60,684 nucleotides of DNA from Chthoniobacterales bacterium (lineage in GTDB: Bacteria; Verrucomicrobiota; Verrucomicrobiia; Chthoniobacterales; UBA10450): positions 1-60,684 of the forward strand of contig JACDGM010000008.1 of assembly GCA_013815325.1 (NCBI GenBank), given 5' to 3'. A program made the position numbers and the translations under genes. How positions within the stretch are numbered: position 1 is the first letter of the stretch; each line of letters opens with the position of its first letter. Below the pieces are notes generated by a model. It made no database searches. It was not told the origin of the DNA and saw only the letters and a list, made by a program, of their open reading frames with translations. Positions 29,575-38,555 of the stretch are shown in pieces.

Positions 29575-29961
29575 ATGATCAAGAAGCTATTGCACACCCG
29601 ATACCGCGTTGCCGATCTCGAGAAGACCGTTTCTTTTTATCGCGACGTGCTCGGTTTGGAGGAAGTACGGCGGCATACTTCCGGTCGCGGCTCGCAGCTC
29701 GTCTTCCTCAAAGCGCCGCAAAGCGACGAAGAAATCGAGCTTTGCAAATTTGACGAGAGCGGACCGGTGCAAGTCGGTCCCGACCTGACGCATCTCGCCT
29801 TCGAGGTGGATGATATCGAGGCGTTCGCGAAGGAGACGGCGGCGAAAGGTTATCCGCTCTCCGACGGGCCGCATCCGAACGGCAAAGGGGGCGCGATCGC
29901 CTTCATCGATGCGCCGGAAGGTTACGAGGTGGAATTAATCCAGCGCGGGAGTGGTCGTTAG
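29575..29961 (+). CDS. glyoxalase / VOC-family protein (lactoylglutathione lyase-like)
   Basis: The protein has 128 residues. It is a single VOC fold: HTRYRVADLEKTVSFYRDVLGLEEVRR, ELCKFDESG, LTHLAFEVDDIEAFA and DAPEGYEVELIQ. Metal ligands would be His near the start, Glu in IELCKF, His in LTHLAF and Glu in YEVELI, as in glyoxalase I, which isomerises the methylglyoxal-glutathione hemithioacetal. ATG 29575 is chosen over an upstream start at 29539. The stop TAG is part of an octamer (29955-29962). Confidence 0.87.
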   Translation: MIKKLLHTRYRVADLEKTVSFYRDVLGLEEVRRHTSGRGSQLVFLKAPQSDEEIELCKFDESGPVQVGPDLTHLAFEVDDIEAFAKETAAKGYPLSDGPHPNGKGGAIAFIDAPEGYEVELIQRGSGR

Positions 29962-30009
29962 GCGCGATCTTTGCTCTCCCGACGAGGAGGCGATTAATCT
30001 CCCAGGCCC

Positions 30010-30948
30010 ATGATGCGAAAAACTACTGCAAGCTGCATGCTGCCGGTGACGGTCTTCATGGCGCTGCTCTGCATCGCGGCCTCCAAGCCGAAGAAGCATC
30101 ATTATCAGGTCGAGCGCGCAACCGCGGTAACCGACGAGGAGGAACAGGTATCCGCTGCGGCTCCGGCCCCCGCCGCCTTTCCCACTCCGAGCGGGGGTGC
30201 ACGCGAACAAAACGGCGCGCCGAAAACCCTCGCCGCGGCCGTGCTCGTGACGGACGTGCGCTCGGGCGAGGTGCTCTACGAGAAGAATGCGGACGCGCCG
30301 CGGGCCGCCGCGAGCACGCAGAAATTGCTCACGGCCTTGATCGTCGCAGAATCGGGTTACCTCGATCAGTCGGTGACAGTGCAGCCGGTCGATACGTTCG
30401 CCGAACCGGTGCGGCTGAACATCAAACCAGGCGAATTCTACGAGCGGATCGACCTGCTCCGTGCCCTGCTCGTGAAAAGCCCTAACGACGTCGCGCGTTG
30501 CCTGGCGCGCGACAACGCCGGCAGCATCGAAGTCTTTGCCGAGAAGATGAACGCGAAAGCGCGCGCGCTCGGCGCCACCCATTCTCATTTCGTCAATCCT
30601 AACGGCCTGCCGGTCCCCGACCAATATTCGACGGCGCGCGACCTTTCGATTATCGCCCGCGCCGCCTACGCGAACCCGACGATCCGTTCGATCGTCTGCC
30701 TGCCGCAACTGGTTTTTCGTTATGCCAGCGGCCGCACGCGCGAGCTGCAAAACACCAACAAGGTTCTGAAGAGCCTCGCCTACTGCAACGGCATGAAGAC
30801 TGGTTATACGGAAGCGGCCGGGCATTGCCTGATCGCGAGCGGCACGATTCCGGGGCGCGATGTGATCGTCGTGGTGCTCGGCGACAGCAAAGCAGGCGTC
30901 TGGCGCGATGCCTCGGCCTTGCTCTCGTGGGGTTTGATTTCGATGTGA
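30010..30948 (+). CDS. dacF: D-alanyl-D-alanine carboxypeptidase (S11 family)
   Basis: The protein has 312 residues. A signal peptide is followed by a low-complexity Ala/Pro linker (AAAPAPAAFPTPSGG). Active-site motifs are SxxK at 102-105 (ASTQKLLTAL), SPN at 157-159 (KSPNDVA; many homologues have SGN) and KTG near 265 (NGMKTGYTEAAGHC). It trims the terminal D-Ala of peptidoglycan stem peptides in the periplasm. No C-terminal amphipathic anchor is obvious. The octamer at 30481 encodes the Pro-Asn-Asp of the SxN motif. It is followed by the AOS gene after 19 bases. Confidence 0.9.
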   Translation: MMRKTTASCMLPVTVFMALLCIAASKPKKHHYQVERATAVTDEEEQVSAAAPAPAAFPTPSGGAREQNGAPKTLAAAVLVTDVRSGEVLYEKNADAPRAAASTQKLLTALIVAESGYLDQSVTVQPVDTFAEPVRLNIKPGEFYERIDLLRALLVKSPNDVARCLARDNAGSIEVFAEKMNAKARALGATHSHFVNPNGLPVPDQYSTARDLSIIARAAYANPTIRSIVCLPQLVFRYASGRTRELQNTNKVLKSLAYCNGMKTGYTEAAGHCLIASGTIPGRDVIVVVLGDSKAGVWRDASALLSWGLISM

Positions 30949-30967
30949 CGGCGCGATCGGCGCGTGG

Positions 30968-32188
30968 ATGAGCGATCTGTTTCAGGAGCAACTCCAGGCG
31001 CTGCGGGCGCAATCGCTCCAACGCAAACTGCGCGAGATCGGCAGCGCGCAGGGTTCGGAAATCGAGATCGTCGGCCGGCATCTCGTTAATTTTTCCTCGA
31101 ACGATTATCTCGGACTTGCGGCTGATCCGCTGCTCCGCCGGGCGGCGATCGGTGCGATCGAGAAGTTTGGTGTCGGCGCCGGCGCGTCGCGCCTGGTTAG
31201 CGGAACGCAGTCGCCGCATGTTGCGCTCGAAGCCGCTCTCGCAAAATGGAAATGTGTCCCGGCCGCGCTCACGTTCAGCAGCGGTTACGCGGCCGCCGTC
31301 GGCACTTTGACCGCGCTCGCCTCGAAGCGCGACGTCGTTATTCTCGACAAGCTGAGCCACGCATCGCTCATCGACGGCGCCAGATTAAGCGGCGCGACAG
31401 TGCGCGTTTTTCCGCATAATCACCTCGGCAAACTCGAGAGCCACCTCGAGTGGGCGCAACGGGAGCTTCCAGAGGCGCGCCGCATCGTCGTGACTGAATC
31501 AGTCTTCAGCATGGACGGCGATCAGGCGCCGTTAGGCGAATTGATCGAGTTAAAGAAACGCTTCGACGCCATTCTGCTCCTCGACGAAGCCCACGCCATC
31601 GGCGTGCTCGGACCCAATGGCCGCGGACTCGCCGCTGAGCTTGGACTTGAGCGGCAGGTGGATGTCCAACTCGGGACGCTGAGCAAAGCGCTCGGCGTCA
31701 GCGGCGGCTACGTTTGCGGCTCGCGCAGTCTGATCGACTGGCTGATCAACCGCGCCCGCTCCTTTGTTTTTTCCACCGCGCCGCCGCCTGCTCTGGCCGC
31801 GGCGGCGACGGCGGCGATCGAATTCCTGGCCAGCGCGGAAGGGGAGGCGCGCCGCATCATGCTCTGGAAAAGGATCGTTAGGCTAGGCGCGGAGCTGCCC
31901 GCGGCGCCCGAAGCGTCTGGCAAATCCGGCGGCGCGATCATTCCCTGGATCGTCGGCGACGAACAGCGCGCGCTCGATCTCGCGCGCTCGCTGCAACGGG
32001 AGGGATTCCTGGTTCCGGCGATCCGCTACCCGACGGTCGCGAAGGGCGCCGCGCGCCTCCGCATCACGGTTAGCGCTGCCCACACCGAGGCGCAGATCGC
32101 GCAACTCGGGGAAGCGATGCGACGACTCTCCGTGGGCGACTACGGGCCGGTCGCGGCGGAGCGGCGCAGCAGCGGGGTCGGCACGTAG
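30968..32188 (+). CDS. bioF: 8-amino-7-oxononanoate synthase-like alpha-oxoamine synthase
   Basis: The protein has 406 residues. It is a PLP enzyme of the AOS family: NFSSNDYLGLAADP, ALTFSSGYAAAVGTL, SHASLIDGARLSGA, VTESVFSMDGDQAPL, LLLDEAHAIGVLG, and the PLP lysine in LGTLSKALGVSGGY. AOS members include BioF, KBL and others; the length and motifs fit BioF best (pimeloyl-thioester plus alanine to KAPA), but no other bio gene is adjacent. Its 3' end overlaps a lipoprotein gene on the opposite strand by 49 bases. Confidence 0.82.
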   Translation: MSDLFQEQLQALRAQSLQRKLREIGSAQGSEIEIVGRHLVNFSSNDYLGLAADPLLRRAAIGAIEKFGVGAGASRLVSGTQSPHVALEAALAKWKCVPAALTFSSGYAAAVGTLTALASKRDVVILDKLSHASLIDGARLSGATVRVFPHNHLGKLESHLEWAQRELPEARRIVVTESVFSMDGDQAPLGELIELKKRFDAILLLDEAHAIGVLGPNGRGLAAELGLERQVDVQLGTLSKALGVSGGYVCGSRSLIDWLINRARSFVFSTAPPPALAAAATAAIEFLASAEGEARRIMLWKRIVRLGAELPAAPEASGKSGGAIIPWIVGDEQRALDLARSLQREGFLVPAIRYPTVAKGAARLRITVSAAHTEAQIAQLGEAMRRLSVGDYGPVAAERRSSGVGT

Positions 32189-32394
32189 GCCGGGTTGGCG
32201 GCAACGTCGGCCGGACCTTCCGAGGGAATATCCGCTTCGGCGGGTCCTTCCGCGGGCGGAGCCGGCTCTTCGCCGACAGCGTTGTTCGCGTAAGACGTGC
32301 TCTTATCATTGACGCTGTTCGACGCGGTCCGCGTCGTGGTGCAGGCGGGCAGCAGGGCGGCGGCGAGGAGACAGAGGGCAATTTTGATTTTCAT
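32140..32394 (-). CDS. small lipoprotein, hypothetical
   Basis: The protein has 84 residues. It has a clear lipobox (LLAAALLPAC, Cys18), then a Thr/Ser-rich segment and a Pro/Ala/Glu-rich low-complexity tail (EEPAPPAEGPAEADIPSEGP). Nothing is known about its function. Its 3' end overlaps the AOS gene. A 26-base motif about 110 bases upstream of its start is shared with the region upstream of the Verru_Chthon cassette. Confidence 0.65.
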   Translation of the reverse strand: MKIKIALCLLAAALLPACTTTRTASNSVNDKSTSYANNAVGEEPAPPAEGPAEADIPSEGPADVAANPAYVPTPLLRRSAATGP

Positions 32395-32504
32395 GTTCGA
32401 GTTCCGTTGATGGGCGAAACCACGTCCGCCCCCGTTGGAAGTTATAATTACTATACTTTAATCCAGAGCTGCAAGAACTGATTTGGATGTTGACGTTGGA
32501 AAAG

Positions 32505-32530
32505 CCCGGCCGTTGCTTCGAATCCGTTAG
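32505..32530 (-). promoter_or_regulatory. shared upstream motif, copy 1 (unassigned)
   Basis: On the minus strand the sequence reads CTAACGGATTCGAAGCAACG then GCCGGGC. A near-identical stretch lies upstream of the Verru_Chthon D gene (44708-44735). Both are ~90-110 bases before the start of a minus-strand gene for an exported protein. No known riboswitch or operator was recognised. Confidence 0.35.
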
Positions 32531-32547
32531 CGCGCAGCGCACACCGT

Positions 32548-33420
32548 CTACAAGGCGAAGCGGCGCAGGATCGCCCGGAGTCTTTCGCGAGTCTCGTTAG
32601 GCCAGAGCGCCCGATCCGTCACCAGCGCCGAATCGAGCGCGCGATGTTCCGGCCAATCTGCTTCCGTCGGAATGCGCGGAATCACATCCGCGAGCAGCGT
32701 TTTGGCGGTCTCCGCGTTGGCCAGCAAATGCCCAAGCACAGTTTGAACCGAGACCGGTTCCTCTTCGACTTTCCAGCAATCGTAATCGGTGATCATCGCC
32801 ATGGTCGCGAGGGCAATCTCGGCCTCGCGCGCGAGCTTCGCTTCCGGCAGGTTCGTCATGCCGATGACGTCGAAACCATGACGGCGATTCAGCTCCGATT
32901 CGGCGCGGGTGGAAAAGGCGGGCCCGTCCATGTTCACGTAGATGCCGCCGTTATGCACTTTTACCCCTAACGACTCCGCCGATTGCGCGAGCAAATTCCG
33001 CAGCGGCGTGCAGATCGGCTCCGCGAAACCAATGTGCGCGGCGATTCCGTCTCCGAAAAAAGTGTGCTCCGTCCGCTGGCTCGTCCGATCGTAAAACTGT
33101 GACGGCAGCAGGACGTCGCGCGGCGCGTATTTCTCCTGCAAGCTCCCGACGGCGGTGACACAAATGATCCAGCGTACGCCTAACGAGCGGAGCGCGTAAA
33201 TGTTGGCGCGATGATTCAATTCGTGCGGCAGGAGGCGGTGGCCGCGCGCGTGCCGCGGGAGGAAATAAACCGGGCGCCCGGCAACTTCGCCGCCGATGAT
33301 CGCATCCGAAGGCGCGCCGAACGGCGTCTCGATCTGATGCTCCCGTGGATTGGTGAAGCCTTCGATTTGGTAGAGGCCGCTCCCGCCGATGATGCCGATG
33401 GCCGGTGTCTCGCGATCCAT
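32548..33420 (-). CDS. mtnP: S-methyl-5'-thioadenosine phosphorylase
   Basis: The protein has 290 residues. It cleaves methylthioadenosine to adenine and methylthioribose-1-phosphate in methionine salvage. IGIIGGSGLYQIEGF, FLPRHARGHRLLPHELNHRAN, VTAVGSLQEKYAPRD, VNMDGPAFSTRAES and VIGMTNLPEAKLAREAE are diagnostic of the PNP/MTAP family, and MTN-type specificity is suggested by GPAFSTRAE. ATG 33420 (MDRETPAIG) is chosen; an upstream start at 33459 adds 13 unconserved residues. It follows the APC permease gene by 48 bases on the same strand. Confidence 0.92.
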   Translation of the reverse strand: MDRETPAIGIIGGSGLYQIEGFTNPREHQIETPFGAPSDAIIGGEVAGRPVYFLPRHARGHRLLPHELNHRANIYALRSLGVRWIICVTAVGSLQEKYAPRDVLLPSQFYDRTSQRTEHTFFGDGIAAHIGFAEPICTPLRNLLAQSAESLGVKVHNGGIYVNMDGPAFSTRAESELNRRHGFDVIGMTNLPEAKLAREAEIALATMAMITDYDCWKVEEEPVSVQTVLGHLLANAETAKTLLADVIPRIPTEADWPEHRALDSALVTDRALWPNETRERLRAILRRFAL

Positions 33421-33468
33421 TCCTAATTGATCGTGGGCTGGCGGAGCGCCGGCCTGCAATGATCGACT

Positions 33469-35298
33469 TCATCCGAAGATCATCAGCCGAATCGTGTCGG
33501 GAAGATTCTGTGCGATCTGCGTCGCGACGCTGCCCCGGAGCAGGTCCGCGAGCGTGCGCCGTTGCGAGGAACCGAGGATGATGTAATCGACGCCCAAGGT
33601 CGCCGCGAGATCAAGAATCGTGGCCGACGCATCTTCACTCACCGCGTAAACCGGCTGCACGCAGACCCCGCGCGCTGCGCCTTCTTTGATCATGAGCGAC
33701 ATGATCGCCTGGGCTTGCGGATCGTCTTTCCACTTTGCGCTCCCGAGCGCCCGCGGCGCGCCCGCGAAATAGACCGCAATCTCCTTCACGTAAAGAACGC
33801 AGAGGACCGCTTTGCGCAGTTGCGCTTCCTCGAGGGCGAAGTTCAAAACCGGATTAATCCCGCGCGCCGCGACCATGATTTTCTGCCCTTCCTCGAGCCG
33901 CGGTTGCATCGTCGCGGGGAGATTCGGTGCGACCATTTCCGCGACTTCTCGCGTCATCGTGACGGTCTTCAATCCGGAGAGTTTGTGCGAGTAGGCGCGC
34001 AGGGCGAGACCGATGCCGAGTACGCACATGGCGAAGAAGAGCGCGTCGGGTTTTGTCTTGGCGATGGTCAACTCGACGGCCGTGAGGATGAGAAAAGTCG
34101 CGCCCATGAGGAGGCGTTGGTACCAGGGAAGCGCGAGCCGTTTATTGAAGGTGCACGACCCAAGATTGACCGCGATCGCCCCCACCACTCCGATCGCGTA
34201 GAGGCCGGCCAGAGCCTCGAATTTCCGGGTCAGCGCGAGAACGAGAATGGGGATGGCCACCGCCACGATGAGGGGAATGCGCGGGACGCCGTGGCGGTTG
34301 AGGCGGGCCAGTTGTCTCGGCATCTCGCCGTCCTGCGCCATCATGTAGATGACGCCGATCAAGGCCACGGTCGCGGTATTGACCGCGCTGAAAAGGAGAA
34401 GCCCAAAAACCACGCCAACGACGAGACCAAAAGCATCCCCAAACCAGGGCGCGACCACGAGTGTGCCGTAGTGCTCGCCGAGAAAGCGGAGCATATCTTC
34501 CGAGTGCTGGATCAATTCCGGCTGGTAAGTTTTCGGCATCGACAACATCGCCCAGCCGAGCAGCGCGGTGCCGAGCACGACCTCGACCGCCACCGGGATA
34601 ATCGCCTTCGCCGCGGTGCGCGTGACCTTCGGCTTGTCCGGCGTCGAGCCGGGATCGAGCTTCATCACGCCGGTGATATTCGCCACCGCCTCGACACCGC
34701 TGAGGGCGAGGATCACGCCGACAAACTGCGTCCAGGCCACCCCGACATTCGAGTGCATCGGCTCGAGGTGCGCCGTGTTTAAGTAGCCGCTGCTCAAGCC
34801 GGCAATGATGAGGACGGTGAAGACCGCCGGGATTGCGAGATAAAGCGAAACGCTGCCGCTGTGTTTCGGGCCGAAATAATTAATCACGCCGACCAGAATC
34901 ACGAGCCCCATCGTGGCGACGCGGGCGTACTGCGCCGGCACGCCGAAATAGCTCACCGCCGCCCAGCCGCTCAGGGCTGCCGTGACGATAAAATTTGCCA
35001 CCAGGAGCAGGGCCCCGGCCGAGGCGAGAAAGCGGCTCTGTTCCCGCGCCGCGGAATAAACGCCGCCGCCGTCGGGGAAATGCGCGCAGACAATAATGTA
35101 GTTGAACCCGACGACCCCGGTGAGCACGCAGACTGCGAGGATAAGCGGGAGCGAAGAGAACCCGGCGGCGACGAAGGCCAGCCCGATGACGTATGCTTTG
35201 CTCGTGCCCCAATCGCCGTAGAGGAGGGCGGCCGCCCGCTTCCAGTCGACGTTGCGGGGCCGGTGCACACCGGGCGCTTCGATCAGAGGTTCAGCCAT
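33469..35298 (-). CDS. APC-family amino-acid permease fused to a universal-stress (UspA-like) domain
   Basis: The protein has 609 residues. The first ~430 form an APC transporter with about 12 hydrophobic segments (for example DWGTSKAYVIGLAFVAAGFS and FGLVVGVVFGLLLFSAVN). The C-terminal ~140 are a USP domain, ending in the nucleotide-binding signature DYIILGSSQRRTLADLLRGS. Such fusions are known in environmental bacteria; the USP part may gate or sense for the transporter. The substrate is unknown. The downstream mtnP gene may share the transcript. Confidence 0.87.
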   Translation of the reverse strand: MAEPLIEAPGVHRPRNVDWKRAAALLYGDWGTSKAYVIGLAFVAAGFSSLPLILAVCVLTGVVGFNYIIVCAHFPDGGGVYSAAREQSRFLASAGALLLVANFIVTAALSGWAAVSYFGVPAQYARVATMGLVILVGVINYFGPKHSGSVSLYLAIPAVFTVLIIAGLSSGYLNTAHLEPMHSNVGVAWTQFVGVILALSGVEAVANITGVMKLDPGSTPDKPKVTRTAAKAIIPVAVEVVLGTALLGWAMLSMPKTYQPELIQHSEDMLRFLGEHYGTLVVAPWFGDAFGLVVGVVFGLLLFSAVNTATVALIGVIYMMAQDGEMPRQLARLNRHGVPRIPLIVAVAIPILVLALTRKFEALAGLYAIGVVGAIAVNLGSCTFNKRLALPWYQRLLMGATFLILTAVELTIAKTKPDALFFAMCVLGIGLALRAYSHKLSGLKTVTMTREVAEMVAPNLPATMQPRLEEGQKIMVAARGINPVLNFALEEAQLRKAVLCVLYVKEIAVYFAGAPRALGSAKWKDDPQAQAIMSLMIKEGAARGVCVQPVYAVSEDASATILDLAATLGVDYIILGSSQRRTLADLLRGSVATQIAQNLPDTIRLMIFG

Positions 35299-35425
35299 GA
35301 GTGTGCGGGGGGAGTAACCGATGCATCATCGCCGCGGGCAAGTCTTTTCTCGCCGGTCCACGGCCGCGGCAACACAGTAGGAATCTAACATCCGTGCACC
35401 TGGCCAAGCGCGATCAATTCATACC

Positions 35426-35956
35426 ATGAAAACAAAAACACTAGCACTTACACTTGGAATCGCGGCGTCCCTCTGCGCTCCCTGGCAGCACTCATTCGCC
35501 GCCGACGAACACACCGCTCAGGCCACTGCATCGGAAAAAATGTTTATTAAGAAAGCCGCCGATGGCGGAATGACCGAAGTCGAACTCGGCAAGCTGGCCG
35601 CGGAAAAGGGCGGTAGCGACGCTGTGAAAGATTTCGGCAACGAGATGGTTAAAGACCACGGCAAGATCAACGATAACCTGAAGGAAGTGGCGGCAAGAAT
35701 GAACGTCACCGTCCCGATGAAGATCAGCGCCACACATGAGGCTACTATCAAAAAGATGTCCGCTATGGCAGGAGCGGCTTTCGATAAGGCCTATGTCCCG
35801 GCAATGGTGAAAGACCACGAGAAGGATATCGCCGAGTTTGAAAAGGCCGACAAAATGGTCAAGAACGAGGACTTGAAAAAGTTTATCGAGGACAGCATCC
35901 CGATGATGAAAGACCATCTCGAGAAGATCAAAAAATTCGACCAGGCCAAGGGCTAA
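35426..35956 (+). CDS. DUF4142 secreted protein
   Basis: The protein has 176 residues with a signal peptide ending SFAADEH. The mature part is a helical, lysine-rich DUF4142 domain: MFIKKAADGGMTEVELGKLA, KDFGNEMVKDHGKINDNLKE and YVPAMVKDHEKDIAEFEKA. DUF4142 proteins have a ferritin-like four-helix arrangement and are often stress-induced, but no enzymatic activity is established. It is convergent with the OprB gene, with two hairpins in the space between. Confidence 0.88.
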   Translation: MKTKTLALTLGIAASLCAPWQHSFAADEHTAQATASEKMFIKKAADGGMTEVELGKLAAEKGGSDAVKDFGNEMVKDHGKINDNLKEVAARMNVTVPMKISATHEATIKKMSAMAGAAFDKAYVPAMVKDHEKDIAEFEKADKMVKNEDLKKFIEDSIPMMKDHLEKIKKFDQAKG

Positions 35957-35967
35957 AGAGTGTTCGG

Positions 35968-36061
35968 GAGCGGCGGGCTCTGCGACAGCGGGACCCGCCG
36001 CTCTCACTTCAGTCCTACATTTTCACTTACACATCTTTTTCCGGGGACCTGTAAGTGTAGG
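35968..36061. terminator. two hairpins between convergent genes
   Basis: Hairpin 1 is GAGCGGCGGG (35968-35977) with CCCGCCGCTC (35994-36003), a perfect 10-bp stem. Hairpin 2 pairs CCTACA/CTTACA (36014-36031) with TGTAAGTGTAGG (36050-36061), with a 6-base bulge. Neither has a strong U-tract, but the position between converging genes suits bidirectional termination or mRNA 3'-end protection. Confidence 0.5.
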
Positions 36062-36072
36062 ATTAAAGATCG

Positions 36073-37368
36073 TCAGAACTGCACGTTGAAACGAACGCCG
36101 GCGACGATCGCAGTGCGTGCTGGCTTCGTTGCTCCCGGATTGAAGATAAATTGCAGGTCGGGCTGGATGGACAGGTGATTGCCGCAAGCTGCTTGGTAGG
36201 TCAGTTCCAACACCGCCTCGTGATGCGAGAGTAAAGGACGGCCCAAATTATCAAGGAGCTTCTGACTCAGCTGCGTGTAACTAAAAGCCAGGCCGAGAAT
36301 ATCCTCATCGCGGCCTGGGCGAGGCCCCTTATAGTTGAAACCCGCGTCGCCGTATCGCGTGACTGTATTCCTGTCAGCCGGCGCAATGCCAGCTCTGGCG
36401 AAACAAGAAAGCCCGCCTTCTCGCTTGCCCTGCGGATGCCATAACTCCTGATCGACGACCAGATAGATCGAGTAATTTCCATCATGAGGCGGGCCTTCGC
36501 CACGATCGGCAAATGCCTTCGAATCGTAGTCGCCGCCGAGCTTGTAAGTGCCGGTAAGCGGATGAGCCTCGGCCGCCGCGGATTCATTCGGTTTCGGATT
36601 CGAGGTGAACCCGATTTCGGCAAAGACCAGGACGCCGTCCGCGCCACGAAAAGAAAGGCGGGTGTTGTGCTTGTTGCTGGTGTCCGGCCCGCCTGCGTCA
36701 CCGCTGAAAAGAGCGACCTCGGCGTAGAACAAGTCGCTCGGAGCAGCGCGCACCCGCACTCCGGGAGCGGCCGTCGGGAAAATCGGTGGATTGAGATTTT
36801 GGCTGACGAGCGGGATCGCCCCGAAAGAGCTATTGATGAAGAGCGTGGCGTAATCGGAGTTGAAGAACTCGGCATCAGCCAGCAGTTGTCCGGCGCGGAG
36901 CGATAACTCGCCGCCGCCAAAGTCCTGTTGGAGCCACACATCATACAGCCGCAAGCTGTCATAGCCGTCGATGTTACTAAGGGTGTCGAAATCGTGCACT
37001 GCTTCGTTCGTTAGGCCGCTGCCCTGGGGATAGATGGCGCGTGCACTGAGGCTGCCCCCCTTCCAGCCCGCAAGTTTCTCAAGGTCGATCGCGACCCCGA
37101 AATTGACCAGGCTTTCCCAGATCACGGTGCGGGAAGTTCCGCCCGAGAGATTGCCAAGGACTTCAGTGGTGAGAGCCACCGGGAACGTGATTCCGCCCTC
37201 GTTGATCGCGCCAACCACCGGGCTGGCCGGGGAATCGCGACTCCCGCCGCGGGTGGAGATCGCCTCCTGCGCGAACGTCACCGGGCCGGCCAGCAGTCCG
37301 GCGAGCCCGAGTGATGCGGCGAGAAGCCCACGCCGCTTCCGCCGGGGCTGAGATCGCGCGATTGCCAC
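36073..37368 (-). CDS. OprB-family carbohydrate-selective porin
   Basis: The protein has 431 residues from GTG 37368. The basic start followed by GLLAASLGLAGLLAGPVTFAQ is a signal peptide; a TTG at 37422 would add 18 residues before it. The body is a beta-barrel: LRLYDVWLQQDFGGGELSLRAG, DAEFFNSDYATLFINSSFG, HPQGKREGGLSCFARAGIAP and a C-terminal strand ending GVRFNVQF with a terminal aromatic. OprB porins let sugars through the outer membrane. The N-terminal SLH domain of the larger cyanobacterial relatives is absent. Confidence 0.85.
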   Translation of the reverse strand: MAIARSQPRRKRRGLLAASLGLAGLLAGPVTFAQEAISTRGGSRDSPASPVVGAINEGGITFPVALTTEVLGNLSGGTSRTVIWESLVNFGVAIDLEKLAGWKGGSLSARAIYPQGSGLTNEAVHDFDTLSNIDGYDSLRLYDVWLQQDFGGGELSLRAGQLLADAEFFNSDYATLFINSSFGAIPLVSQNLNPPIFPTAAPGVRVRAAPSDLFYAEVALFSGDAGGPDTSNKHNTRLSFRGADGVLVFAEIGFTSNPKPNESAAAEAHPLTGTYKLGGDYDSKAFADRGEGPPHDGNYSIYLVVDQELWHPQGKREGGLSCFARAGIAPADRNTVTRYGDAGFNYKGPRPGRDEDILGLAFSYTQLSQKLLDNLGRPLLSHHEAVLELTYQAACGNHLSIQPDLQFIFNPGATKPARTAIVAGVRFNVQF

Positions 37369-37600
37369 GCGAAGCGTTATGCCTTTGCTTTCCCTAAGAG
37401 CATCCAGAGCTTCGAATCCCAATAAAAACCAGATAGACCAAAGGAATTGGTCCCCTAAATCACTGTCCGAAAAATCGGGGGAAGCCCAACGCGATCCCGT
37501 TTACTCGTCCCCGCTGGCACCGACCTCATTCCGCTCTCCACCTCCAACCTCCCATCTCCAAACTGAATCTATCTATGAACAACCTCTTGAGCCTCCACAG

Positions 37601-37813
37601 CTAGGCGGCGTTTGCCGGAACTGGGATGTGCTCTGCCTTCAGTTCATGTAGATCGAGCTTGTGACTGGCGTTGTCGATGTCGATGCCGACTAGGCGTCCA
37701 TCGGCGTCGAAGTCCAATACGACGCCCTCGGCGACTTCGTCGCTGTCCGCGCTCGGCTTAGGAGAGAACGCGATATAGAGCGAATCAGTGTCGGCATAAT
37801 AGTGCAGCTTCAT
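37601..37813 (-). CDS. DUF2283 small protein
   Basis: The protein has 70 residues. The pattern MKLHYYADTDSLYIAF, then VVLDFDADGRLVGIDIDNAS, is a textbook DUF2283. Its ATG overlaps the TGA of the upstream small gene (ATGA). DUF2283 genes commonly pair with DUF4258 genes, and a toxin-antitoxin role has been proposed but not shown for this pair. Confidence 0.82.
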   Translation of the reverse strand: MKLHYYADTDSLYIAFSPKPSADSDEVAEGVVLDFDADGRLVGIDIDNASHKLDLHELKAEHIPVPANAA

Positions 37814-38052
37814 GGGCGAAATCTCCTGTCTGGAAAGGCGTTGTGAATGGTGAGTTTATCAGCGAGCGTGACCACGCGCAAGAAGCGGCCACCGAGCTCG
37901 GGAACAGCTGCCCAGAAGCGGAAGCGATTGTGCTCCTGTCGCTCGCTGCGCATCGGGTTCTCGACGACGCGAATGCACATCTCTTTGCTGAGGTAAGGTC
38001 GGCGCAAAGAAACGTCGGTTTCAAAGTACTCCGTGAACTGAAAATCCGCCAT
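37810..38052 (-). CDS. small protein paired with DUF2283 (DUF4258-like)
   Basis: The protein has 80 residues. FQFTEYFETDVSLRRPYLSK, VVENPMRSERQEHNRFRFWA and GRFLRVVTLADKLTIHNAFPD form the short alpha/beta pattern of DUF4258/RelE-like companions of DUF2283. It is translationally coupled to the DUF2283 gene downstream. The family assignment is by pattern and context only. Confidence 0.65.
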   Translation of the reverse strand: MADFQFTEYFETDVSLRRPYLSKEMCIRVVENPMRSERQEHNRFRFWAAVPELGGRFLRVVTLADKLTIHNAFPDRRFRP

Positions 38053-38555
38053 GCGGAGCAGCGTATCCGATTTCCGCTCGCAGGGTAAGCGGGAAGCCGC
38101 CTACCAGGTAATAGTTCCCGCCGTCACTCCAAGCGAGTGACGTGCCACCGTCTCAGCTTGGCAAGCGGAGCGAGGCCATGTGGATAGTGAGGACTGACCC
38201 CAGAGCAGACCCACGGAGGCCGCGAACTCTATCGCGCACGCCGGGTTCTCTGTAGCGAACCCCGGGATCGCGGTAGAGAATGCCACGACCTCTGCATCAG
38301 ACGCAATCTTTTCAATAGCGAAATCGGCAAAGTCAGTAGCCGAACCAGCGTCCTCAGTAGTCAACTCGAGCCTGTCGGCAGCGGGGACGGCCGTGTTGTG
38401 TAGAATCGAGCGCTTCCGCGGCGAATAGCCTCCTCGGAAACCTGTGCCGACGCGCGTCACGCCAAAGACATCCGGAAAAACTGCCTTATTTGTCCTTGGC
38501 GCCGCCTCGCCAGCGGGTCACGACGCCCGTCCTTGCCCGTCAGCGATCGGGGACG
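38053..38555. other. 502-bp region without a confident gene
   Basis: The only open frame of note is 38101-38460 on the minus strand (119 codons, ATG-type start, Ala/Thr/Glu-rich, no recognised domain). Its amino-acid composition and lack of a ribosome-binding site make it doubtful. A small inverted repeat GGGTTC...GAACCC is near 38240-38265. Nothing else is visible. Confidence 0.4.

Noticed and set aside
38101..38460. 119-codon minus-strand open frame
   Set aside because: No domain, no ribosome-binding site and Ala/Thr-rich random-like composition; reported only as part of the empty region.
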